DNA from: DATHWB01 sp035544575 | GTDB lineage: Bacteria; Actinomycetota; Acidimicrobiia; Spongiisociales; ZC4RG35 | Direction: 5' to 3' | Assembly (NCBI GenBank): GCA_035544575.1 | Contig: DATKEC010000044.1 | Span: 1 to 64,000 of the forward strand | Length of the DNA stretch: 64,000 nucleotides | Shown: positions 1-7,578 of the stretch, one piece after another | How the letters are laid out: every line of letters starts with the position of its first letter | Position numbering within the stretch: the stretch's first letter is position 1 | The notes under the pieces: generated by a model | What the model saw: the letters and a program-made list of their open reading frames with translations, nothing else | What the model was told of the DNA's origin: nothing | Databases searched by the model: none | Program-made: the position numbers and the translations under genes

Positions 1-502
1 GGGGGACGCCGAGCCCGATCTCGGCGAGCGCGGCACCCATCTCACCGAACTGGACCAGATGCTCGGGTTTGACCTCCGGACTCGCCCCCGAATCGACCAT
101 GATCGTCGAGGTTCCCCTGGTGGGGAAAATGGTGGCGATCGCCGGTCGCAACACTCCCGGCACCCGCCCGATCAGGATGGCAGCCGATGCCATGGCCGCT
201 CCCGTCGAGCCGGCGCTCACGAAACCGTCGGCCTCACGATCTTTGACGAGCCGGGCGCACACTGCCACGGAACTCTCCGGCTTCTCGCGGATCGCCCGAG
301 CGGGATCGTCCGCCATGGCCACGACCTCGGGCGCGTGCCGGATCGGCAGGTCGCCACCGAGCGCCCGCAACTGTTCAGCCAACACCCGCTCGTCACCCAC
401 GAGCAACACATCGACACCCTGCGCCGAAGCGGCCACCGCCCCCGCCACAGTTTCGGTGGGGGCGCGATCTCCGCCCATGGCGTCGAGTGCGATTCGGGTC
501 AC
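1..502 (-). CDS. plsX: Phosphate acyltransferase PlsX (partial, 3' end outside window)
   Basis: PlsX makes acyl-phosphate from acyl-ACP, the first step of phosphatidic acid synthesis through PlsY. About 167 N-terminal residues are visible, starting GTG at 502 with VTRIALDAMGGD, the DAMGGD motif typical of the family. Other PlsX hallmarks follow: the SAGSTGA segment and the stretch ending SGASPEVKPEHLVQF. The gene runs off the window edge, so its C-terminus is unseen. It starts 4 nt after rpmF, in the widely conserved DUF177-rpmF-plsX order. Confidence 0.95.
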   Translation of the reverse strand, partial: MTRIALDAMGGDRAPTETVAGAVAASAQGVDVLLVGDERVLAEQLRALGGDLPIRHAPEVVAMADDPARAIREKPESSVAVCARLVKDREADGFVSAGSTGAAMASAAILIGRVPGVLRPAIATIFPTRGTSTIMVDSGASPEVKPEHLVQFGEMGAALAEIGLGVP

Positions 503-506
503 AGAT

Positions 507-683
507 TCAGTCGGTCGCGACGACTTCCCGGCCGTTGTACGTGCCGCAGGTGGCGCACACCCGGTGCGGGAGCCGAGGGCTCTTGCACTGCGGACACGTC
601 GACAGGGTCGGCTTTGCGACCTTCCACTGAGCCTTGCGCTGCCGGGTGCGCATGCGCGACATCTTCTTCTTGGGCACCGCCAT
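507..683 (-). CDS. rpmF: 50S ribosomal protein L32
   Basis: A 58-residue ribosomal protein starting MAVPKKKMSRMRTRQRKAQW. It carries the paired cysteines CPQC and CATC of the zinc-binding form of L32. Length and sequence are normal for the family. It lies 20 nt after the DUF177 gene and 4 nt before plsX, so the three are probably co-transcribed. Confidence 0.97.
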   Translation of the reverse strand: MAVPKKKMSRMRTRQRKAQWKVAKPTLSTCPQCKSPRLPHRVCATCGTYNGREVVATD

Positions 684-703
684 GGTGCGTCCCTCCGGAT
701 GGA

Positions 704-1198
704 TCAGGAATCGAATAGCTGCTCGAGAGCGGCGAACGGGGAGTCGGATCCCTCGCCGTGCCCCTCGCAGGGTGCCTCATTCAAGTCGGTTCCGCACACG
801 GCGCAAAGTCCCAGGCAGCCGTCGCGGCAGACCGGCGCGACGGGGAGGGACAAGGACACCTCGTCGTGAACGGCGGGCTCGAGATCGATCGAGTGCCCGT
901 CGACGAGTGCCATTTCCTCATCGGAGTCGTCAGGCTGACGCCGGTACACCTGCTCGAAGGGAATCTCGAGTTGTTCGGACCATGTCGTCAGACAGCGTTT
1001 GCAGATCAGCTCGGCGAGGACCGTCGCGGTGCCCCGGGCGACGACTCCATCGCTCAGCGATCGCAGCTTGGCGGCGATGGCGACGTCGCCATCGACCGTC
1101 GCATTGGCGAGCGTCACGAGCAACGGGATGGATCCCGTCTCGTCGCGGGAGGCGCCGGGATCGGCCAGCAAGTCCGAGACTTGAACCAGGTGGGTCAC
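704..1198 (-). CDS. DUF177 (YceD-type) rRNA-metabolism protein
   Basis: DUF177 proteins are encoded next to rpmF in most bacteria and are linked to 23S rRNA metabolism and ribosome assembly. The 164-residue product begins VTHLVQVSDLLADPG and contains the family cysteine signature: ICKRCL near residue 66, then CRDGCLGLCAVCGTDLNE near the C-terminus. An upstream in-frame TTG at 1225 exists. GTG 1198 is preferred because a TAACCT -10 hexamer ends 7 nt before it, the leaderless pattern seen throughout this window. Confidence 0.9.
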   Translation of the reverse strand: MTHLVQVSDLLADPGASRDETGSIPLLVTLANATVDGDVAIAAKLRSLSDGVVARGTATVLAELICKRCLTTWSEQLEIPFEQVYRRQPDDSDEEMALVDGHSIDLEPAVHDEVSLSLPVAPVCRDGCLGLCAVCGTDLNEAPCEGHGEGSDSPFAALEQLFDS

Positions 1199-1205
1199 GC
1201 GCCGA

Positions 1206-1211
1206 AGGTTA
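1206..1211 (-). promoter_or_regulatory. -10 hexamer (TAACCT), leaderless promoter for DUF177-rpmF-plsX
   Basis: TAACCT on the minus strand ends 7 nt before the GTG at 1198. This gives a probable internal promoter for DUF177, rpmF and plsX, separate from the long recG-to-sepIVA operon. Confidence 0.55.
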
Positions 1212-1251
1212 TCGGTCCTGTGCAAGAGTGTCGGCTGGGGTCGCGACGTGC

Positions 1252-1761
1252 TCAGATCGGGACTTCGGGAGGTGCCGGCCGGGCCTCGTGCAACTCCGAG
1301 CGGGCGCCATGCACCCTGGTGAGCACCGATGCGAGCAGCGACTCGATCTTTTCGAGGCTCGATTCGATTTCATCCTCGGCCTCGAGCCGCAACCGACGTG
1401 CCTCCCCTTCGGCTCGCCGCACCAGGATGTTTGCCTCTTCCACGGCTTCGGCCAGCACATAGGACTCCGAGACCATCCGACGGCTCTCGGACTTGGCGCG
1501 ATCGATGATCTCTTCGGCACGCTCGTTGGTGCGGGCGATGAACGCCTCCCGCTCACGCACCATCCAGCGGGCGGCGCGCAACTCGTCGGGCAGGGCGACC
1601 CGCATCCGGTCCAGCATCGAGAGAAACTCGTCCTTGTCGACCAGGACGTTGGCGGACAACGGCATCGACTTGGCTTCCTCCAGGTGGGCGATCATCACAT
1701 CGATCATGTCCTGAAGCTCGCCGACGCTGGAGTGGGGATGGGTGCGTTCGGACTCGGTCAC
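1252..1761 (-). CDS. sepIVA: SepIVA-like coiled-coil septation protein
   Basis: The 169-residue protein is almost wholly charged and helical. The long heptad-rich segment from about residue 60 to 150 (AFIARTNERAEEIIDRAKSE, then repeated EAEDEIESSLEKIESLL-type sequence) predicts a coiled coil. Position between coaD and DUF177 matches mycobacterial SepIVA (Rv2927c), a DivIVA-like factor in septation and envelope growth. It overlaps the coaD stop by 4 nt (ATGA). Homology to SepIVA is inferred from synteny and coiled-coil character; an F0 b-subunit-like label would be an artefact of the coiled coil. Confidence 0.75.
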   Translation of the reverse strand: MTESERTHPHSSVGELQDMIDVMIAHLEEAKSMPLSANVLVDKDEFLSMLDRMRVALPDELRAARWMVREREAFIARTNERAEEIIDRAKSESRRMVSESYVLAEAVEEANILVRRAEGEARRLRLEAEDEIESSLEKIESLLASVLTRVHGARSELHEARPAPPEVPI

Positions 1762-2231
1762 GACAGCTTCTCCTTCAACGCGGCTGCCACCGGGGCGGGT
1801 ACCAGCTCGTCCACGCTACCGCCCAACCGGGCAACCTCCCGGACCAGCGAAGACGAGAGGAAGCTCCATGCGGGCGTCGTCGGTATGAAGACCGTCTCCA
1901 CTCCCCGGATACTCACATTCATCTGCGCCATCTGCAGTTCGTAGTCGAAGTCTCCCGAAGTCCGCAGGCCCTTGACGACGACGTCGATCCCCCGTGCGCG
2001 AACATGGTCGACGAGCAGGCCATCGAACACGTCGTAGCTGACGTTTCCGACATCGGGCAGTGACGCCCTGAAGAGTTCGATTCGTTCCTCGGTCGTGAAC
2101 AGCGGGGTCTTGGACGGGTTCTCGACGACCGAGACCACCACGCGGTCGAAGATGGCGGCCGTCCGCCGGATGACATCGATGTGCCCGTTGGTCGGCGGGT
2201 CGTAGCTTCCGGGGCAAAGTGCTGAGGTCAT
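1758..2231 (-). CDS. coaD: Phosphopantetheine adenylyltransferase
   Basis: CoaD transfers AMP from ATP to 4'-phosphopantetheine, the penultimate step of CoA synthesis. The 157-residue protein has the nucleotidyltransferase signature GSYDPPTNGHIDVI (TxGH motif) at residues 8-21. It also has the KGLRTSGDFDYELQMAQMN segment and the C-terminal SSSLVREVA motif (ISSSxVRE in the family). Length is normal. The start overlaps the rsmD stop by 4 nt, as expected for the conserved rsmD-coaD pair. Confidence 0.97.
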   Translation of the reverse strand: MTSALCPGSYDPPTNGHIDVIRRTAAIFDRVVVSVVENPSKTPLFTTEERIELFRASLPDVGNVSYDVFDGLLVDHVRARGIDVVVKGLRTSGDFDYELQMAQMNVSIRGVETVFIPTTPAWSFLSSSLVREVARLGGSVDELVPAPVAAALKEKLS

Positions 2232-2773
2232 CGGTCCATCACGTAGCGGATGATTGTGGTGCCGCCGTGAGCGCGAACGTCGTCAATCCGCAGTCCGGGG
2301 ACCGCGGGCACGTCATCCCCGGTCCGGCGGGTGATCACGACAGTGGTGTCGTCATCGAGGGCGTGAACGAGACCGGCGAGGACGTCGGCCACCTCCGGGG
2401 ACGGCAGTGGCCACGGTGGGTCACAAAATACGAGATCGAATCGGGCGGTCGTCTCGGACACGTAGCGTTCGACAGGGCCGGCTACGACGACTGCAGGAAT
2501 TCCAAGCGTCTCGAGGTTCGTCTCCAGCGCCGCCAGCGGCTTGCGTCCCGACTCGACGAAGACCACCGAATCCGCCGCCCGGCTCATCGCCTCGATCCCG
2601 AAGCTGCCCGCGCCCGCGTAGAGATCGAGCACGGATGCGCCGGGCACCTCCGCCGCGATCGACGAGAAGAGCGACTCCTTGACGTAGTCCATCACCGGAC
2701 GAGTCTCGGAGTTCATGGGTGCGATCAGCTTGCGGCCGCGGTGGATGCCTCCGATGACCCTCACGTCAGCCAC
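2228..2773 (-). CDS. rsmD: 16S rRNA (guanine966-N2)-methyltransferase RsmD
   Basis: RsmD methylates G966 of 16S rRNA with S-adenosylmethionine. The 181-residue protein opens with VIGGIHRGRKL, then TRPVMDYVKESLF. The SAM-binding VLDLYAGAGSFGIEAMSR follows at about residue 48, and the catalytic motif is DPPW (DPPY in most members) near residue 118. It lies downstream of recG with a 31-nt gap and is coupled to coaD by a 4-nt overlap. Confidence 0.95.
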   Translation of the reverse strand: MADVRVIGGIHRGRKLIAPMNSETRPVMDYVKESLFSSIAAEVPGASVLDLYAGAGSFGIEAMSRAADSVVFVESGRKPLAALETNLETLGIPAVVVAGPVERYVSETTARFDLVFCDPPWPLPSPEVADVLAGLVHALDDDTTVVITRRTGDDVPAVPGLRIDDVRAHGGTTIIRYVMDR

Positions 2774-2804
2774 GCTACCGGACTCGTCCGCGAGCCCGAC
2801 CCGG

Positions 2805-4973
2805 TCACGAGACGAAGAGCCACGCCACCTCGTCGCCCAGGAGGGCAGCCAGCTCTTCTCTCAAGGCGGGTTCGGACTCGAGCATCGGGTCGCCGGCCAC
2901 GATGGCGAAGGCCTCCTGGCGTGCGTTCACGAGCAGGTCGAAGTCGCGGATGATGTTGGCGAGGCGCAGGTCGCCCAATCCCGATTGCCGCTCGCCGAAG
3001 ACCGTCCCCTGTCCCCGGATGGCGAGGTCGATCTCGGCGAGGCGAAACCCGTCATTGCTCTCGACCATCGCCGCGATGCGTTGTTCACCGTCATCGGTGG
3101 TCGGATCCGCCAGCAGCACACAGCGGCCCGGCTCGGATCCCCGCCCGACGCGCCCGCGCAGCTGATGGAGTTGGGAGAGCCCGAAGCGGTCAGCGTCCTC
3201 GATGACCATCACCGTCGCATTCGGTACATCGATCCCGACCTCGATCACCGTGGTCGCCACCAGCACGTCGATCGCGCCTGCCCGGAACGACGCCATCACC
3301 GCCTCCTTCTCCTTGGAGGGGAGCTGACCGTGGAGGAGTCCCACCGCCAGCCCATCGAAGACGGCGCTGAGACGTTCGAACTCGCCGGTGGCGCTCGCCG
3401 CCTCGATCTTCTCCGAGTCCTCGACGAGCGGACACACCACGAAGGCCTGACGCCCCTTCCGCACCTCCGAGCGCACGACCTCCCACGCGCCGTTCTCACG
3501 CTCCCGCGCCAGGGCCACGGTTTGGATCGGACTGCGACCGGGAGGGAGCTCCTCGATCGACGAGACCGCCAGATCGCCGTAGAGGGTCATCGACAGCGTC
3601 CTGGGAATCGGGGTGGCGGTCATGATCAGCAGATCAGGTTCGGGCCCGATGGCTTTGCCTTTCAGGTCCTGGCGTTGCATCGCCCCGAAACGATGCTGCT
3701 CGTCCACGACGGCGATCCCGAGACGTCGGAAGGCCACTCCCTCCTGGATCAGCGCATGGGTCCCGACGACCACATCGACGTTGCCGGCCGCGATCTCGTC
3801 GAGCAGTTCGCGACGCTTGATGTCTGTTCGCCAATTGGCGAGCTGCTGACTTCCCGTGAGCAGCGCCATCCGCACCGCCGGTCCCTCTGCGGTCTCGAAC
3901 AGTGAGCCCATCCCCAAGTCCGCGCCCTCACCTTCGAGATTCGGCGCGAGACCGGCCGCCGACACTAAGTCTCTGATCCCGAGGTAGTGCTGGGTGGCCA
4001 GCACCTCTGTGGGGGCCATGACCGCTCCCTGGAATCCCCCTTCGATCCCGGCCAACAACGTGATCACCGCCACCACGGTCTTTCCGGACCCGACCTCGCC
4101 CTGCAACAAGCGATTCATCGGGATCGGACCGGCCAGGTCACCGAAGATCTCGGCGATGGCCCGCTCCTGGTCCGCCGTGAGCGCGAACGGCAGCCCCTTG
4201 CGGAACGCGCCCGACAACTCGCCCGTGGGAGCGTGCGTGATCCCGTCTGCGTTTCGCTCTCGTTCCGCCTTGCGTGTCGCGAGCGCGAGCGACATCCGGA
4301 ACAACTCGTCGAAGACCAGTCGCTGCCGCGCCGGCGCCGCTCGGTCGATCGACTCAGGAAAGTGAAGGTCTGCCAGCGCGGTGTCACGATCGACGAGTTC
4401 CAAACGTTTCAGCACCTCGGTGGGCACCGGATCCGGAATCGGTCGCGAGCGCGCGAGCGCACTGTGAATCGCGCGGCGGATCCAGCCGATCCCGACGTTC
4501 TTGACATTCGGATGAACGGGCACGACTCGGCCGGTCGTGAGGGATTCGGATGCCCCTGAGAGAACATCGAGGTCGGGTGCCTTCATCTGTCGGCGACCCC
4601 GAAAGCTCTCAACCACGCCCGACAGCGCCACCTCCACGCCCTCGGACAACTGCCGCGCCCGGAACGCCTGGTTGAACCAGACGACATCGAGAGTGTCGGT
4701 GCCGTCGGTGACCTTCGCCTCGACGATCACCATGTTCCGCCGAGGGCGGCGGGACGACACCGATCGGACAGTGCCGATCACGGTGATCTCTTCACCCAGG
4801 GATAGCGATGCGATGGGCTCCACTCGGCTTCTATCGATGTAGCGACGGGGTGCGTGCAGCAGCAGGTCGGCAACGGTGAGAAGCCCGGCTTCGGCCAGCT
4901 TCTTGGCCCGGGCTCCTTTCAGACCCTGGATCTCACCGATGTCGATGGCCGCCAGGCGGGCGAGTGTCGCCAT
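2805..4973 (-). CDS. recG: ATP-dependent DNA helicase RecG
   Basis: RecG is a branch-migration helicase acting at stalled forks and Holliday junctions. The 722-residue protein has an N-terminal wedge/OB domain, then a superfamily 2 helicase core. Walker A is GEVGSGKTVVA, motif II is DEQHRFG (DEQHRFGV in E. coli), motif III MTATPIPRTL, and the C-terminal block reads QLRGRVGRG. Length is slightly above E. coli RecG (693). It starts 9 nt after the DAK2 gene. Confidence 0.97.
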   Translation of the reverse strand: MATLARLAAIDIGEIQGLKGARAKKLAEAGLLTVADLLLHAPRRYIDRSRVEPIASLSLGEEITVIGTVRSVSSRRPRRNMVIVEAKVTDGTDTLDVVWFNQAFRARQLSEGVEVALSGVVESFRGRRQMKAPDLDVLSGASESLTTGRVVPVHPNVKNVGIGWIRRAIHSALARSRPIPDPVPTEVLKRLELVDRDTALADLHFPESIDRAAPARQRLVFDELFRMSLALATRKAERERNADGITHAPTGELSGAFRKGLPFALTADQERAIAEIFGDLAGPIPMNRLLQGEVGSGKTVVAVITLLAGIEGGFQGAVMAPTEVLATQHYLGIRDLVSAAGLAPNLEGEGADLGMGSLFETAEGPAVRMALLTGSQQLANWRTDIKRRELLDEIAAGNVDVVVGTHALIQEGVAFRRLGIAVVDEQHRFGAMQRQDLKGKAIGPEPDLLIMTATPIPRTLSMTLYGDLAVSSIEELPPGRSPIQTVALARERENGAWEVVRSEVRKGRQAFVVCPLVEDSEKIEAASATGEFERLSAVFDGLAVGLLHGQLPSKEKEAVMASFRAGAIDVLVATTVIEVGIDVPNATVMVIEDADRFGLSQLHQLRGRVGRGSEPGRCVLLADPTTDDGEQRIAAMVESNDGFRLAEIDLAIRGQGTVFGERQSGLGDLRLANIIRDFDLLVNARQEAFAIVAGDPMLESEPALREELAALLGDEVAWLFVS

Positions 4974-4982
4974 CTCAGCGGA

Positions 4983-6602
4983 TCACTCGAACGACATCAG
5001 ATACGGATAGAGGGGTTGGCCGCCCTCGATCACGACGGTCTCTGCCTGGGGGTACTCGACATCGATCCAGGTCACCAGAGAGTCGGTCACACCGGGATCG
5101 GCTTCGGCGCCCGTGTAGATCGTGATCAACTCGATCGGGGCGGTCATGATTCGCCGCACCAGCTTGGTGGTGGCGGACCACGCGTCTGGACCCGCCACGA
5201 TCGGGGTCCCGTCGACGATCCCCATCCAGTCGCCGCGGGCGATCACTCCGAGACCGTCGACCTTGGCGTTACGAACCGCCCTGGTCACTTCGGCACTGAT
5301 GATCGACGATGCGGCAGCCGACATGGTCTGGGCGGCGTCCTCCAGCGACTCCTCCCCGGTCGAGTACCCCATCATCGCCGCCACGCCTTGCGGAATCGAG
5401 CGGGTGGGGACGACCAACACATCCTTTGTCGTCAAAGCGTCGAGTTGTTCGGCCACGGGAACGATGTTCTTGTTGTTCGGGAGCACGATCACCTTGTCGG
5501 CGGGGACGGAATCGACGACGTCGAGGAGATCGTCGGCGCTCGGGTTCATGGATTGGCCGCCCTTCACGACGCCCTGCACCAGGAGACTGCCGAACAGGGC
5601 CGTGAGACCATCGCCGGCAGCCACCGTCACCACGCCAACCGGGGCGACCGACGCCTCGAATCTCGCTTCGAACCCCAAGGCCAGCCCGAGCGCGTGACTG
5701 CTGGACTGGTCGAGGAGATCGGTCACCTTGATCCCTCGGGGTCGGCCCACGGCGATCCCCGCCTCGATGACCGCCCCGATGTGGTCGGTGTGGATGTGAC
5801 AGTTCCACTCTCCGGCACCTCCGACGACGACGATCGAGTCGCCCAGCTCCGCCCAGGCTGTCCGCAACCCCGGGATTCCGACGTCGTCTGCGTCGAGGAA
5901 GAACATGACCTCGTAGCGAAGATCTGCGACGGCCGGTGGGTCAGAGAGGGCCGCGAGATCCGCAGACATCGCGCGAACCCGGGGCGGAAGGGAGACGTCG
6001 GTGCCAGTTTGGTCCACTACGAAGGCAGCCAGCAGCAGAACCACACCCGCACCTCCTGCGTCGACGACTCCCGCTTGGGCCAGCACGGGGAGCATCTCGG
6101 GTGTCCGCTCGAGAGCGGACACCGAGCGTCGATACACCGCGGTCAGGAAGTCCCCCCACGCCATGCCATTGCCGGCAGCCTCGGCGGCTTCCTCGGCGGC
6201 TTCCCGGGCGACAGTGAGAATCGTGCCTTCCATCGGCGAGCCCACCTGGGCATACGCCCGAGCGGCTCCCTCGGCGAGGCCTTCAGCCACCTCCCTCACA
6301 CCGAGTGTCGTCGCCTGACTGAACGGCACCGTCAACCCCCGCAAGATGAGGCTCAGGATCAACCCGCTGTTGCCCGTGGCCCCCCGCAGCGAACCGTCCG
6401 AGATGGCCCGACAGACCTCCTCCATCGACGTGGCGCCCTCGAGCTGGGCGTTCACCAGGCGTACGGTTGCCAGCATGTTCGACCCGGTGTCGCCGTCAGG
6501 AACGGGATAGACGTTGAGGGCGTTGATCGTGTCCCGATGGACGGTCAACAGATCCTGGTACCGTGTGAACACCCGCTTGAGGTCGTCCGACGTCATCGTC
6601 AT
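4983..6602 (-). CDS. DAK2-domain fatty acid kinase FakA-like (YloV family)
   Basis: The 539-residue protein has an N-terminal DAK2 domain with the nucleotide/Mg site INALNVYPVPDGDTGSNM near residue 30. The C-terminal half is of the FakA/YloV type. In Firmicutes this family phosphorylates fatty acids delivered by a DegV/FakB carrier, so a role in exogenous fatty-acid activation is plausible beside recG and plsX. The start chosen is the first ATG of an ATGACGATG, because sequence farther upstream runs into a promoter and the divergent rpmB region. The start codon overlaps the stop of a 22-codon upstream ORF. Confidence 0.85.
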   Translation of the reverse strand: MTMTSDDLKRVFTRYQDLLTVHRDTINALNVYPVPDGDTGSNMLATVRLVNAQLEGATSMEEVCRAISDGSLRGATGNSGLILSLILRGLTVPFSQATTLGVREVAEGLAEGAARAYAQVGSPMEGTILTVAREAAEEAAEAAGNGMAWGDFLTAVYRRSVSALERTPEMLPVLAQAGVVDAGGAGVVLLLAAFVVDQTGTDVSLPPRVRAMSADLAALSDPPAVADLRYEVMFFLDADDVGIPGLRTAWAELGDSIVVVGGAGEWNCHIHTDHIGAVIEAGIAVGRPRGIKVTDLLDQSSSHALGLALGFEARFEASVAPVGVVTVAAGDGLTALFGSLLVQGVVKGGQSMNPSADDLLDVVDSVPADKVIVLPNNKNIVPVAEQLDALTTKDVLVVPTRSIPQGVAAMMGYSTGEESLEDAAQTMSAAASSIISAEVTRAVRNAKVDGLGVIARGDWMGIVDGTPIVAGPDAWSATTKLVRRIMTAPIELITIYTGAEADPGVTDSLVTWIDVEYPQAETVVIEGGQPLYPYLMSFE

Positions 6603-6667
6603 AGGACCGGCACCGACTCCGGCACCGCCAACGGCAACCCGGATTCTGCTGTGACCTCGTACGGCAT
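6599..6667 (-). CDS. 22-codon leaderless micro-ORF coupled to the DAK2 gene
   Basis: ATG at 6667 lies 8 nt after a TATACT -10 hexamer and opens a 22-residue reading frame (MPYEVTAESGLP at its start). Its TGA overlaps the ATG of the DAK2 gene (ATGA). The peptide has no recognised motif. The arrangement suggests translation re-initiation: ribosomes load on the leaderless mRNA end and pass to the downstream gene. The DAK2 gene has no obvious Shine-Dalgarno sequence of its own. Confidence 0.45.
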   Translation of the reverse strand: MPYEVTAESGLPLAVPESVPVL

Positions 6668-6675
6668 GGGCGGCG

Positions 6676-6681
6676 AGTATA
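6676..6681 (-). promoter_or_regulatory. -10 hexamer (TATACT) of the DAK2-recG-rsmD-coaD operon
   Basis: TATACT differs from the TATAAT consensus at one position. It is followed after 8 nt by the ATG of the coupled micro-ORF. It lies in the 234-nt divergent interval between the DAK2 gene and rpmB. Confidence 0.6.
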
Positions 6682-6779
6682 CGAACGACCCCTCCGCTGG
6701 GGCCATGTGAGTCGCATGTGCCCCCGAGCCGCGACCATCCCGTCCGGGCTGGCTCCGACGGTGTCATGTCATCCCCCGG

Positions 6780-6810
6780 TTGGGAGGCTGGCTGGCCACG
6801 CTGGTAGCCT
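6780..6810 (+). promoter_or_regulatory. Putative rpmB promoter (TTGGGA, TAGCCT)
   Basis: TTGGGA at 6780-6785 and TAGCCT at 6805-6810 are separated by 19 nt. An AGGAG Shine-Dalgarno at 6824-6828 precedes the rpmB ATG at 6837, so this gene is leadered, unlike many neighbours. Confidence 0.45.
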
Positions 6811-6836
6811 TCCCGGCCGTCCCAGGAGTTCCACAA

Positions 6837-7025
6837 ATGTCTTATCGCTGCGAAGTGTGCGGCAAGCAGCCGACGTTCGGAAAGAGCGTCAGCTTCTCGC
6901 ACAAGCGCGCCAACCGCCGCTGGCTTCCGAACATCCAGAAAGTGCGCGTCAAGCACGGCAACAACACCAGACGCGCCCGCGTGTGCACATCCTGTATACG
7001 CGCCGGAAAGATCGAGAAGGCCTGA
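6837..7025 (+). CDS. rpmB: 50S ribosomal protein L28
   Basis: A 62-residue L28 starting MSYRCEVCGKQPTFGKSVSF. It has CEVC near the N-terminus and CTSC near the C-terminus, the four-cysteine zinc form. HKRANRRWLPNIQ is the conserved L28 core. It is read divergently from the DAK2 gene, a conserved neighbour pair in many bacteria. Confidence 0.97.
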   Translation: MSYRCEVCGKQPTFGKSVSFSHKRANRRWLPNIQKVRVKHGNNTRRARVCTSCIRAGKIEKA

Positions 7026-7027
7026 CG

Positions 7028-7243
7028 ATGCCCCAGGGCGTTGTCAAGACCTACGACCCGATCACCGGTTACGGAGTGGTTGTACCCGACGAGGGCGGTG
7101 ACGAGGTCTATCTGCGGCCCGGTTCCCTGACGGGTTCCATCTTCCGCTTCGTCCGCCAAGGCCAGCGGGTCATCTACGACATCACTGCCGACGGTGACCG
7201 CAGCTACGCCGGCAACATCAGGGTCGGCCAGGACGGGTACTGA
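7028..7243 (+). CDS. Divergent cold-shock-domain-like protein
   Basis: The 71-residue product starts MPQGVVKTYDPITGYGVVVP and continues EVYLRPGSLTG, then RQGQRVIYDI near the C-terminus. Order and spacing match a cold-shock domain (GTVKWF, KGFGFI, VFVH, EGQxVxF). The aromatic RNP residues are mostly replaced: GYGVVV for GFGFI and VYLRP for VFVH. Nucleic-acid binding may therefore be altered. It starts 2 nt after the rpmB stop, so it is probably co-transcribed with it. Assignment rests on motif order only. Confidence 0.6.
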   Translation: MPQGVVKTYDPITGYGVVVPDEGGDEVYLRPGSLTGSIFRFVRQGQRVIYDITADGDRSYAGNIRVGQDGY

Positions 7244-7320
7244 CCCGGCTGCCGTCGCCCCGACACGAATAGTGCCCGCTCTGTAGAGTCGCCGCAACGT
7301 CCCCGAGAGGAGCACGCACA

Positions 7321-7557
7321 GTGGTTGTTCAGGCCTACGTCCTGATTCAGACCGAGGTCGGCAAAGCCGCCCTGGTCGCAGAGGAAGTCCGCACCATCCC
7401 AGGAGTGCAAACCGCCGACGATGTCACCGGTCCGTACGACGTGATCGTCAGAGCCTCCGCCGAGGATGTCGATTCGCTCGGCAAGCTGGTGGTCGCGAAG
7501 GTCCAGGCGATCGAAGGCATCACACGCACACTGACCTGTCCGGTGGTCAACCTCTGA
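7321..7557 (+). CDS. Stand-alone Lrp/AsnC ligand-binding domain protein
   Basis: The 78-residue protein (GTG start, VVVQAYVLIQTEVGKAALVA) corresponds to the C-terminal RAM/AsnC ligand-sensing domain without the DNA-binding helix-turn-helix. The GPYDVIVRASAEDVDSL segment matches the domain's GxYDxxxxV pattern. Such single-domain proteins form oligomers and may bind amino acids; a target is not known here. A GAGAGG ribosome site lies just upstream, with TAGAGT at 7284-7289 as a likely -10. Confidence 0.8.
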   Translation: MVVQAYVLIQTEVGKAALVAEEVRTIPGVQTADDVTGPYDVIVRASAEDVDSLGKLVVAKVQAIEGITRTLTCPVVNL

Positions 7558-7578
7558 CCTGAGCGTCGGAGCGCCCGG

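Noticed and set aside
4854..6710. Long plus-strand open frame of about 618 codons opposite recG and the DAK2 gene
   Set aside because: It is antisense to genes with clear domains. Its predicted protein is rich in His, Gly, Arg and Asp from codon-position shadowing, with no motif.
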